A stretch of 64,000 bases of DNA from Alkalimonas delamerensis (GTDB lineage: Bacteria > Pseudomonadota > Gammaproteobacteria > Enterobacterales > Alteromonadaceae): NCBI RefSeq assembly GCF_030717955.1, contig NZ_JAUZVY010000006.1, forward strand, positions 186,001 to 250,000, read 5' to 3'. This document shows, piece after piece, positions 27,716 through 35,017 of this stretch. The notes beneath the pieces are model-generated. The model saw nothing but the letters and a program-made list of their open reading frames with translations. It had not been told where the DNA came from and did no database searches. The stretch's first letter is position 1. Each line of letters opens with the position of its first letter. The translations under genes and the position numbers were made by a program.

Positions 27716-27772
27716 AGTGCTCTTTCCAGTTAATTCCGACTGAATCCGTCATAATTAACTGGAAAGAGCACT
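27716..27772. repeat. 57-bp perfect inverted repeat
   Basis: Two perfect 20-bp arms (AGTGCTCTTTCCAGTTAATT and its reverse complement) flank a 17-nt loop. It lies between divergent genes and has no T run, so it is not a terminator. It may be a palindromic mobile repeat or a large operator. Confidence 0.8.
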
Positions 27773-27850
27773 AGTCTGATCCCTATCAAGGAAAAAAACC
27801 GCATCACTGTCTAAGCTATTGCTAATGCAGTTTGAAAGTTAGGTTCCCCG

Positions 27851-30085
27851 ATGTCTCAAATACCATCCGTAGAAACCATACTGGCCCGTTACCCGCGCTC
27901 GGAGTTTATCACCTCCAAAGACATCGCACATCTGATTTCCGGGCACAGTATCCCGACAGAGCAAGCGGCTCGGCAGCTATTGAACTGGCTTAAACCCCTG
28001 CAATCCGACACCCCGATGCTGCTTATCGGTGCCGGCAGTGGTTATCTGGCTGCGCTTTTAGCCCAGTGCGTACCCGAGCTGATTGTGCTGGATAAAAACC
28101 CCGCCTGCATCGCCATCGCCATGCGGCATCTGCAACGATTAAATGTTCGTAATATGGAGTTCCTGGTGGGTGATGCCAATCGGCTCATCCAGCTAGAGAC
28201 CCCAGTTCAGCTGGTCGTAGCCACTTGCCTGTTGCAACGGTTGGATGCAGTACTGCCGGTGCTGGTCGAGCAAGGCTGGCTGCTCCGGCTCGAAGGTGAG
28301 CGCCCTAACCAGACATCAATGGTGCTGTATCAGAAAAATCATCAGCAGTTGGTTCGACAAAAGAACCTGGGGCCTTTGCTGTTGCAACAAGCGCCGACAG
28401 CCATTCAGCTTGATATCGACTCCACACCCGAACTGGAGCAGTTGCAACAAGCCGCCAGAGCCACAAAGCAACCGGTGGCCGATGGACTGCAGCAACAACA
28501 CACGCAACAGCTGCCCACACTGGAGGCCATAGCAGAACAGCGCGGATGGCCACTGCTCTCTGCACATCAGGTGCTGGAACAGCTGAACCCAGCCCTGTTT
28601 ATTCAGTTCTCCCGAACTTTTCTCGACCACCACCGTGTCCTGCCGGTATGCCAACTGGACAAACAACTGCTGTTGATTACCGATACGCCACAGCTGGACA
28701 CCACCGATCTGGAAAAAATGAACGGCAGCGCCGGTATCACCATGGCGCTGGTCAGTGCCACTGACTTTCGCCGTATTTGGTCGCACCTGGATGTCAGCAG
28801 TCGCGGTCAGCAGATACCGGAACCTGTGCGCAAGGAAACCGAGTCCGCTCCGGCCAGCCCGCAGACAGGTCAACCGGTGATCAGCCCCTATCTGGTCTCG
28901 GTGTACGAAGCCATACTACTGGAAGCGGTCAGTGAACGGGCCAGCGATGTCCATCTGGAGTTTTACCGTCACAAAGTTCGGGTTCGGCTGCGGATAGACG
29001 GCGACTTGCATGATCTGGAGCACTACAATCTAAGCGCCAAAGACTTGGTTGGCTTGGTCAACATCATCAAAATTCGCGCTGAACTCAACATCGCTGAGCA
29101 TCGCTTGCCGCAAGGAGGCAGAGCCCTGCTGCAGTGTGCCGGCGACAGTTACGATTTACGCATACAGACCCAACCCGCCCTGCACGGCGAGCATGTCATT
29201 ATTCGTTTGCTGAAGCACACAGGCCGGGCGATGACCATGCGTGAACTGGGTATGTCAGGCAAAGTCGCTCAATACTATCAGCGCCTGCTCAATAACCCGG
29301 CAGGCCTGGTGTTGGTGGTCGGCCCAACGGGTTCCGGCAAGTCCACCACCTTGTATGCCGGGCTGCAAGAGCTGGCCGATGATGGCCGGCGCAAAGTGAT
29401 TACCGCCGAAGATCCGGTGGAGTACTCCATCGACAACATTCAGCAAACCCGCATCCGGCCTGACATTGGTTTTGCATTTCCCGATGCCGTCCGCTCTTTT
29501 GTCCGGCAAGATCCGGATGTGATCCTGGTGGGGGAAATCCGCGATCATGAAACCGCCCAGGAAGCCATCCGTGCTTCGCAAACCGGACACCTGGTGCTGT
29601 CCACCTTGCATTGCAATGACGCGGTCGATGCGTTGCAACGCCTGTATGATCTGGGTATCCACCCCAACTCCATTGCCAGTGAATTGCTGGCGGTGATCGC
29701 CCAGCGTCTGGCAAAACGCATCTGCCCGCATTGCCGCCATGAAATCGAACCCGACCCACTGCTGCTGGAGGAGGTGTTCCCAGATGGCATCCCTGCCAGC
29801 TTCCGCAGCTTTGCAGGCAAAGGCTGTGAACACTGCCATCAGCGGGGGACCAAAGGCCGGGTAGCGGTTATCGAATACATGCAGGTAAACAGTGCCATCC
29901 GCAATGCGATTTCCAAGCAGCAGCCTGTGGCCGAATTGCGCTGGCAAGCGCTGGACTCAGGCTTAATTACCATGCGCGACAGTGCACTCGACCTGGTGAT
30001 CGCCGGCGTCATCCCTTTATCCGAACTGCCCAGAATTTTACCGGCAGAGCGCATGGCTCCAGAACAGCGTGGAGGAAGCCGCTGA
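27851..30085 (+). CDS. Fusion of a SAM-methyltransferase-like domain with a GspE/PilB-type secretion ATPase
   Basis: 744 residues in one uninterrupted frame. Residues 1-170 resemble a protein-isoaspartate/rRNA-type methyltransferase: LLIGAGSGYLAALLAQ (SAM motif I) and IVLDKNPACIAIA (motif II). Residues about 215-320 look like the MshEN/GspE N-terminal domain. Residues about 345-740 are a full type II secretion/type IV pilus ATPase: Walker A GPTGSGKST (491-499), VGEIRDHETA Walker B, and a CxxC...CxxC zinc finger (CPHC, CEHC). No other secretion or pilus gene is nearby. Its stop codon overlaps the MoxR-type ATPase start (TGATG), so the two are translationally coupled. Confidence 0.85.
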   Translation: MSQIPSVETILARYPRSEFITSKDIAHLISGHSIPTEQAARQLLNWLKPLQSDTPMLLIGAGSGYLAALLAQCVPELIVLDKNPACIAIAMRHLQRLNVRNMEFLVGDANRLIQLETPVQLVVATCLLQRLDAVLPVLVEQGWLLRLEGERPNQTSMVLYQKNHQQLVRQKNLGPLLLQQAPTAIQLDIDSTPELEQLQQAARATKQPVADGLQQQHTQQLPTLEAIAEQRGWPLLSAHQVLEQLNPALFIQFSRTFLDHHRVLPVCQLDKQLLLITDTPQLDTTDLEKMNGSAGITMALVSATDFRRIWSHLDVSSRGQQIPEPVRKETESAPASPQTGQPVISPYLVSVYEAILLEAVSERASDVHLEFYRHKVRVRLRIDGDLHDLEHYNLSAKDLVGLVNIIKIRAELNIAEHRLPQGGRALLQCAGDSYDLRIQTQPALHGEHVIIRLLKHTGRAMTMRELGMSGKVAQYYQRLLNNPAGLVLVVGPTGSGKSTTLYAGLQELADDGRRKVITAEDPVEYSIDNIQQTRIRPDIGFAFPDAVRSFVRQDPDVILVGEIRDHETAQEAIRASQTGHLVLSTLHCNDAVDALQRLYDLGIHPNSIASELLAVIAQRLAKRICPHCRHEIEPDPLLLEEVFPDGIPASFRSFAGKGCEHCHQRGTKGRVAVIEYMQVNSAIRNAISKQQPVAELRWQALDSGLITMRDSALDLVIAGVIPLSELPRILPAERMAPEQRGGSR

Positions 30086-31173
30086 TGACAACCCAATCCG
30101 CCACTCAACGCACACCGGCAGAAATCGCCTATGCCAGCGAACTGCAGCAACTGAAGCAGTGGGATCCGATGACGCCACCACCGGGCTGGCAACTTTCGCC
30201 TCAGGCCGTCGAAAAATTTATTCTTGGCTGCTCAAAGCTTGGCATAGAGCGTAAGTTTGTCGCCGATCCCGGCATTGTGACCCGTATCGTGGTGGCCCTA
30301 TGCACCCACAGAGGCAGCTTGCTGGTCGGTGAGCCTGGCACCGCAAAGTCTTGGCTGTCGGAGCTGCTCACAGCCGCTATCTCCGGCGATTCCAGCCTGA
30401 TTATTCAGGGCGGCGCTGTCAGCTCCATCCATCAATTGCTGTACAGCTGGAATCAAGCCATTCTGAGTCAAAAAGGGCCCTGCCTGGAGGCGCTGGTACC
30501 CAGCCCGCTGTTTCGAGCGATGCAACAAGGCAAGTGCGTCCGGTTTGAGGAGTTGTCGCGCTGTCCACAGCCGCTGCAGGACGCGACCTTGTCCCTGTTG
30601 TCCGATCGGGTGATTACCATCCCGGAGCTCTCCGGTGAGGACGGTGTGCTGTATGCCCGCCATGGCTTTAATGTGATTGCCACCGCCAACAGCGTTGATC
30701 AGGGACTGCATCAGATGAGTGCAGCCTTAAAACGACGGCTTAGTTTTGAGCACATTCGTCCCATTCGGCAGCTGGATGATGAAATTGCTGTGGTGTTGCA
30801 GCAAACAGAAAAACTCAATCAACAAGCCGGTATTGAGCTGACTTTGGATCACGCACCTTTTGCAATGCTGGTCACCATCTTCCATGAGCTGCGCAATGGT
30901 CAAACCCTGGACGGGCGCAGCACCGACCGACTGGCTGGAGCCGCGATGTCGACCGCCGAAGCCGTATCCGTAGCCCACACTTTTTGTCTGCATGCCTGGT
31001 ATTACCATCAAGGCGAGCTAAAAATTACCGAATTGCTGCATTTCTTGCTTGGCTCAGCCTTAAAAGACAACCCGGAAGACCGGCGACGGTTGCAGCACTA
31101 CTTTGAAACCGAAGTGGCAGAGAAGCAGGGCCAGCACTGGCAGCAGCTTTATGCAGCGCGCCACCTTATCTAA
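30085..31173 (+). CDS. MoxR-type AAA+ ATPase
   Basis: 362 residues. Walker A GEPGTAKSW is at about residues 77-85. The Walker B region reads VRFEELSRCPQPLQDATLSLLSD, with Glu-Glu in place of the more common Asp-Glu. Sensor 1 is NVIATANSVDQG, followed by an arginine-finger region KRRLSFEHI. MoxR ATPases are chaperones that load or remodel complexes, usually with a von Willebrand A partner, which is absent here. The start shares one base with the preceding stop and has GGAGG in the end of the upstream gene, so its output is tied to the methyltransferase-ATPase fusion. Confidence 0.87.
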   Translation: MTTQSATQRTPAEIAYASELQQLKQWDPMTPPPGWQLSPQAVEKFILGCSKLGIERKFVADPGIVTRIVVALCTHRGSLLVGEPGTAKSWLSELLTAAISGDSSLIIQGGAVSSIHQLLYSWNQAILSQKGPCLEALVPSPLFRAMQQGKCVRFEELSRCPQPLQDATLSLLSDRVITIPELSGEDGVLYARHGFNVIATANSVDQGLHQMSAALKRRLSFEHIRPIRQLDDEIAVVLQQTEKLNQQAGIELTLDHAPFAMLVTIFHELRNGQTLDGRSTDRLAGAAMSTAEAVSVAHTFCLHAWYYHQGELKITELLHFLLGSALKDNPEDRRRLQHYFETEVAEKQGQHWQQLYAARHLI

Positions 31174-31188
31174 CCAAGGAGCTATGTT

Positions 31189-31521
31189 ATGTTACAACCT
31201 AAATCATTGGTCCTCATTAACTACCGGCGCTTGTTCCCGGAGGATGACAGCCGCTTTTTTCTCGGTGAAGTCGAAGCCTACCAGGATGGGATCGTGAAGG
31301 TGAGTGGTCACACCATTTTGCGGGATGGTGTCAGCGGCACCATGAAAGAAAAAAGCGATCGCCGCACCAAGCTGTTTTCCATCAGCTCCGGTACCCTGAT
31401 CGTGTACGAACTGCCAGCCAATCTGCAGTTGAGCGATTTGCACTTTCAATCTAAAGGAGTGCGGCTCAGCCTGACCGATCAGGCCAGCTTTTCGATGGAT
31501 CTCACCGAGCGCATGACCTAG
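31189..31521 (+). CDS. Small protein of unknown function, third gene of the fusion-ATPase operon
   Basis: 110 residues, family not recognised. The sequence alternates charged and hydrophobic residues in a pattern that suggests a beta-rich soluble fold, with no signal peptide or membrane helix. AAGGAG 7 nt upstream selects the ATG at 31189 over the out-of-frame ATG at 31184. It starts 15 bp after the MoxR-type gene and is probably part of the same operon, perhaps as an adaptor or regulatory partner. Confidence 0.75.
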   Translation: MLQPKSLVLINYRRLFPEDDSRFFLGEVEAYQDGIVKVSGHTILRDGVSGTMKEKSDRRTKLFSISSGTLIVYELPANLQLSDLHFQSKGVRLSLTDQASFSMDLTERMT

Positions 31522-31537
31522 CCGCTGAAACATTTTG

Positions 31538-31574
31538 CAATAATTAATGATTGTTTTTCGATAATTAATTATTG
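31538..31574. promoter_or_regulatory. AT-rich repeat block upstream of the DUF2975/XRE operon
   Basis: CAATAATTAAT and ATTAATTATTG are perfect 11-bp inverted arms. ATAATTAAT also occurs twice as a direct repeat 21 bp apart, two helical turns. This is a plausible operator, perhaps for the XRE regulator encoded downstream, about 60-95 bp before the first gene. Confidence 0.5.
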
Positions 31575-31631
31575 CCCATCAAATCAATTTCGGCTTTAAT
31601 GCGAGTGTAAACAACACGCATGGAGTCGCTT

Positions 31632-31844
31632 ATGTCCAATTCACTGAAACAACAAACCCTGGTCGCCATCCTGTTTTTGATGTTCGGCGGCCTGATGCTG
31701 GGCTATGAACTTGGCAGCTGGCTCGCCAATGGTCACTGGCGCTTTAGTTTGCTGCTGCTTGTTGCCCCAGCAGCAATTGGTTATGGCCTGCATTTGCTGC
31801 GCCCCGCACTGAAACAGCTTGATCACTATCTGAATAATAACTGA
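31632..31844 (+). CDS. Small two-helix membrane protein
   Basis: 70 residues from the ATG at 31632, which has GGAG 6 nt upstream; an ATG at 31620 in the same frame lacks such a site. Two hydrophobic segments (about residues 9-31 and 38-58) form a hairpin in the membrane. The family is not recognised. It is followed after 8 bp by the DUF2975 gene and appears to be the first gene of a four-gene operon of small membrane proteins and an XRE regulator. Confidence 0.7.
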   Translation: MSNSLKQQTLVAILFLMFGGLMLGYELGSWLANGHWRFSLLLLVAPAAIGYGLHLLRPALKQLDHYLNNN

Positions 31845-31852
31845 GGCCAAGC

Positions 31853-32326
31853 ATGATTATTCAACAGTACGCCAAAGTACTCTACCAGCGCAGCCGTTTG
31901 GTGATCTGGGCCTTGCTTGCTTTTAGCCTGGTGCATACCGTCGCCTTGCTACCGGACCTGCTGTTTCCACCAGAGCAGCTAGACCGGGCCCAGCAACGGG
32001 CGCTGTGGCTGGCCCAGCTGGTCAGCGCCCTTGGACTGGGCCTGATTATCCAGCGCTTGCTGCTCAGCGCATCTCAGGGCCAGCTGTTCCAGCCAGCAAG
32101 CCGCGCCCTGTGGATGCAACTGGCCAGCGGTTGCCTGGTAGCAGCGCTGTTTCCCGCCCTATTTCTTTGCAGTTTATTGCTGTACTGGGGCCAGGAGCTG
32201 CACCTGCTCACCTTGCTGGCGCAGCTAAACCTGCCGCTGATTGGCCTGGGCTGTACCGTGCCGCTGGCTGTTGCCAAGCTCAAGCTGAGCGCGCAACTGG
32301 AAGACGAGCAAAACCTTACCATCTGA
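31853..32326 (+). CDS. DUF2975 family membrane protein
   Basis: 157 residues with four predicted membrane helices (about 17-36, 50-70, 84-112 and 120-142). The spacing and the linker LLLSASQGQLFQPASRALWMQLASG are typical of DUF2975, a family found across bacteria next to a small YozG-like helix-turn-helix regulator, as here. The function is unknown. It sits second in the operon, 17 bp before the regulator gene. Confidence 0.8.
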   Translation: MIIQQYAKVLYQRSRLVIWALLAFSLVHTVALLPDLLFPPEQLDRAQQRALWLAQLVSALGLGLIIQRLLLSASQGQLFQPASRALWMQLASGCLVAALFPALFLCSLLLYWGQELHLLTLLAQLNLPLIGLGCTVPLAVAKLKLSAQLEDEQNLTI

Positions 32327-32343
32327 CTACAGACGAGAACTTG

Positions 32344-32586
32344 ATGGCGATTACCGTAAATCTGGATGTGATGCTGGCGATCCGCAAAATGAAATCCAAC
32401 GAGCTGGCGGAGCAAATTGGCATCACGCCACAAAACCTTAGTGTACTGCGCAGCGGCCGGGCAAAAGCCATTCGCTTTAGCACCTTAAGTGCCATCTGCC
32501 GGGTGCTGGAGTGCCAGCCGGGCGATATTTTGGCCTACACCGAGACAGAACAAGATAAAAATCCGGAGGGAACCGATGAGCTATAA
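32344..32586 (+). CDS. XRE-family (YozG-like) small HTH regulator
   Basis: 80 residues. Nearly the whole protein is a Cro/CI-type helix-turn-helix: MLAIRKMKSNELAEQIGITPQNLSVLRSGRAKAIRF, then LSAICRVLECQPGDILAY, the hallmark of YozG-like partners of DUF2975 proteins. The ATG at 32344 has no strong site; TTG at 32341 is an alternative. The gene overlaps the next one by 11 bp, which suggests translational coupling. It may autoregulate through the AT-rich repeats at 31538. Confidence 0.88.
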   Translation: MAITVNLDVMLAIRKMKSNELAEQIGITPQNLSVLRSGRAKAIRFSTLSAICRVLECQPGDILAYTETEQDKNPEGTDEL

Positions 32587-33202
32587 ACCAGCCCTGGTGC
32601 AGCAAATTGATGGCCATCAGGTCGAAGTACGGTTGAATGGTTTAACCGGTCGTGAAACCGTGCTGGTGGATGGCGAGGTGAAAATCAACCGGCTGAACTG
32701 GACCATGAACAGCAATTATCTGGTCGAGTTAAATCCAGGCAAGCACATCCGCATTCGTATAGAGCCCGGCCTGATGAATACCATCAAAGTTGAATTTATG
32801 CGCGGTGGTGCTCTGCTCAGTCAACAGGAAATCGTACTGTTCGAAGGCGCCGATCAGAAGCAGTTGGCAGAGCCTGAAAACGCCGCCTGGCTGGCCGAGC
32901 TGAAACTGCCTTTTGTGCTGACGTTGCTGATACCACTGGCCATGATGGTGGCGCTGCTGCTGTTCGATGCCCGCAATGTGCTGGTGCCGCTGCTAAGCTT
33001 GGCTGCGCTTTGCCTGCTGTGCCTGTTCTGGCTGTTCAAGCCACCATTGGCAGCCAACAAGCCTTCATCCTCCTCACCGCTCAGCTACCTGGGCCATACC
33101 TTACCCCGAGCATTGGTACTCGGCATGAGTTTTGGCGGCACTGTTGGTTACAGTGTTGCTGTCTTGAGTGACAGCATTGGGCGTTTGCTGGGCAGCGCCT
33201 AA
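32576..33202 (+). CDS. Membrane protein of unknown function with soluble N-terminal domain
   Basis: 208 residues from the ATG at 32576 preceded by GGAGG, inside the end of the XRE gene. The first 100 residues form a soluble beta-rich domain (VEVRLNGLTGRETVLVDG, KHIRIRIEPG). Two close membrane helices (about 108-150) and a C-terminal amphipathic or membrane segment follow. The family is not recognised. Coupling with the DUF2975/XRE pair suggests a shared membrane-linked role. Confidence 0.75.
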   Translation: MSYKPALVQQIDGHQVEVRLNGLTGRETVLVDGEVKINRLNWTMNSNYLVELNPGKHIRIRIEPGLMNTIKVEFMRGGALLSQQEIVLFEGADQKQLAEPENAAWLAELKLPFVLTLLIPLAMMVALLLFDARNVLVPLLSLAALCLLCLFWLFKPPLAANKPSSSSPLSYLGHTLPRALVLGMSFGGTVGYSVAVLSDSIGRLLGSA

Positions 33203-33311
33203 TACCAACTCAAGCTGCAGATGCAGATCTCTGCCGCTGCCTTATGGTATGCTCTGACCGTTACCAGGGGACCGCCAGCACTGTGCTGGTGTAAAACAAC
33301 GAGAAACGACC

Positions 33312-34454
33312 ATGCTGCTTATTTTAAAACTGATTGCCGGCATAGTGCTTGGCATGCTGTTGGGGCTCTATGCCCCGACGGTGCTGACCCAACTGCTAAT
33401 CACCTTCAAAGGCCTTTTTGCTCAGCTGCTGTTTTTTACCATTCCGCTGCTGATCCTGTTTTTTATAACCAGCGGTATTGCCAATTTGCCGCAAAATTCC
33501 GGCAAGCTGCTGGGCCGCACTTTGGGCACCGCTTACCTTTCCACCATTTTAGCCGGCAGCCTGGCGTTTTTTATCGCCGCCTTGCTGGTGCCGATGCTGG
33601 CAGGCTCGGCAGATGCCGCGGCGACCAGTGGCAATGGCACTGTGCTGAGCCCCTTTATCGAGCTGGCCATTCCGCCGGTGTTTAATGTGATGACGGCGCT
33701 GGCGCTGGCCTTTATTTTTGGTCTTGGCATTGCCGCCACCAGAGCCGAGCAACTGAAACAATTATCCGATCAGGGCCGGGATGTCATTCAGCTGCTGCTG
33801 ACCAAGGTGATTATCCCACTGTTGCCGTTTTACATTGCCGGTGTCTTTGCTGAGATGGCGGTGGCCGGTACAGTGTTTGCTACCCTGAAAACCTTTGGTG
33901 TGGTGTTGCTGCTGTCGATTGCACTGCACTGGGTCTGGATCTTTGCGCTCTTTACCCTGGCGGCCATCAAAGCTGGCCGCTCGCCATTTGGCCTGGTGAA
34001 AAACATGCTGCCCGCCTATTTTACCGCCCTGGGAACCATGTCGAGCGCCGCCACCATTCCGGTATCGCTTGAGGCCACCAAAAACAATGGTGTCAAAGAC
34101 GACATCGCCAACTTCACGGTGCCACTCTGTGCCACCACTCATTTGGCCGGATCCACCATTACGATTGTTGCCTGCGCGGTCGCGGTGATGGTGATGCAGG
34201 ATGGCCTGGCCATTCCATCGTTTATCACCATGCTGCCCTTTATCCTAATGCTGGGCCTGGTGATGCTGGCTGCGCCAGGGGTACCGGGCGGCGCCGTGAT
34301 GTCGGCCGTTGCCTTGCTGATTTCGATGCTGGGTTTTGGCGACGCCGCCATTGCGCTGATGATAGCGCTGTATATGGCACAAGATAGTTTTGGCACCGCC
34401 TGTAATGTGACCGGCGATGGGGCTATTTCCGTGTTGGTGGATAAAGCCAGCTGA
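33312..34454 (+). CDS. DAACS family dicarboxylate/amino acid:cation symporter
   Basis: 380 residues. Signature elements of the GltPh-like fold are present: HP1 serine-rich GTMSSAATIPVSLEATK, the helix-7/HP2 region APGVPGGAVM, and the helix-8 binding motif DSFGTACNVTGDGA with Asn and Asp in the cation and substrate site. It takes up an acidic or neutral amino acid or dicarboxylate with Na+ or H+. Substrate cannot be fixed because the usual arginine of dicarboxylate/glutamate members is not evident in helix 8. It is monocistronic and converges on the gene at 34493. Confidence 0.92.
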   Translation: MLLILKLIAGIVLGMLLGLYAPTVLTQLLITFKGLFAQLLFFTIPLLILFFITSGIANLPQNSGKLLGRTLGTAYLSTILAGSLAFFIAALLVPMLAGSADAAATSGNGTVLSPFIELAIPPVFNVMTALALAFIFGLGIAATRAEQLKQLSDQGRDVIQLLLTKVIIPLLPFYIAGVFAEMAVAGTVFATLKTFGVVLLLSIALHWVWIFALFTLAAIKAGRSPFGLVKNMLPAYFTALGTMSSAATIPVSLEATKNNGVKDDIANFTVPLCATTHLAGSTITIVACAVAVMVMQDGLAIPSFITMLPFILMLGLVMLAAPGVPGGAVMSAVALLISMLGFGDAAIALMIALYMAQDSFGTACNVTGDGAISVLVDKAS

Positions 34455-34470
34455 GTATGTTTACCGAAAG

Positions 34471-34493
34471 GCCCGCCGATACTGTCGGTGGGC
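34471..34493. terminator. Bidirectional hairpin between convergent genes
   Basis: GCCCGCCGA pairs with TCGGTGGGC (one G-T pair) around a short loop. It ends at the stop codon of the minus-strand gene. T runs are poor on both sides. Confidence 0.5.
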
Positions 34494-35017
34494 TAGCCAA
34501 CAGCGTCTGGATTACCAATAACTAAGCGGTACGATTCACCGTACAAGGATTGGTAATTCAATATTATCTGCAGCCTATCAAACATAGCACTAAAGGCTTG
34601 CTCTTCTTTGAAGCAGGGCTCATTTTGTGTTCTTAGTACAACTTGCCGATCCTCTACTTTATAAAAGCGACTAATATTTCCTCTGGTATAGCAATCAGGG
34701 TCCTCTCCTAAAGCCATTAAAAAAGCAACAATGTTTGGGTAAGATTTCCCATCCACTTTATACTCAACAGTTGTTACCTGGGCTGGCCCCATACCTTGGT
34801 TGTAGATATAAAGCCCCCAGCGCCCCTCACGGCGATCATACTCAAATGCCATTTCCAGGTAAGGTCGTAGCGACAGCTTATTGTGTTGCTGCATGCTGTA
34901 ACTTTGCCAGATGGAAATCACCAAAGCACAAACCGCGATCAGCATCGAGCTGAGTGCGGTGTACTTTTCCCAGTTAACATTTTTTTTGGCCGGTTCACTC
35001 ATTTTATGATCACTCAT
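34493..35017 (-). CDS. Single-pass membrane protein of unknown function, last gene of the ABC exporter operon
   Basis: 174 residues with one membrane helix (about 20-40) near the N-terminus, then a soluble domain containing LYIYNQGMGPAQVTTVEYKVDG, a pattern seen in many unnamed single-pass proteins. Its start overlaps the exporter permease stop (ATGAGTGA), so it is translationally coupled. Base composition is visibly more AT-rich than the exporter genes. No function can be assigned. Confidence 0.7.
   Translation of the reverse strand: MSDHKMSEPAKKNVNWEKYTALSSMLIAVCALVISIWQSYSMQQHNKLSLRPYLEMAFEYDRREGRWGLYIYNQGMGPAQVTTVEYKVDGKSYPNIVAFLMALGEDPDCYTRGNISRFYKVEDRQVVLRTQNEPCFKEEQAFSAMFDRLQIILNYQSLYGESYRLVIGNPDAVG

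Noticed and set aside
27851..30085. Reading the locus as an ordinary type II secretion or type IV pilus operon
   Set aside because: No other secretion or pilus component is found within the window; only the ATPase domain is present.
33272..33286. Small hairpin (CCAGCACTGTGCTGG) before the DAACS symporter gene
   Set aside because: Short 7-bp arms with no T run and no shared motif elsewhere; could be chance.
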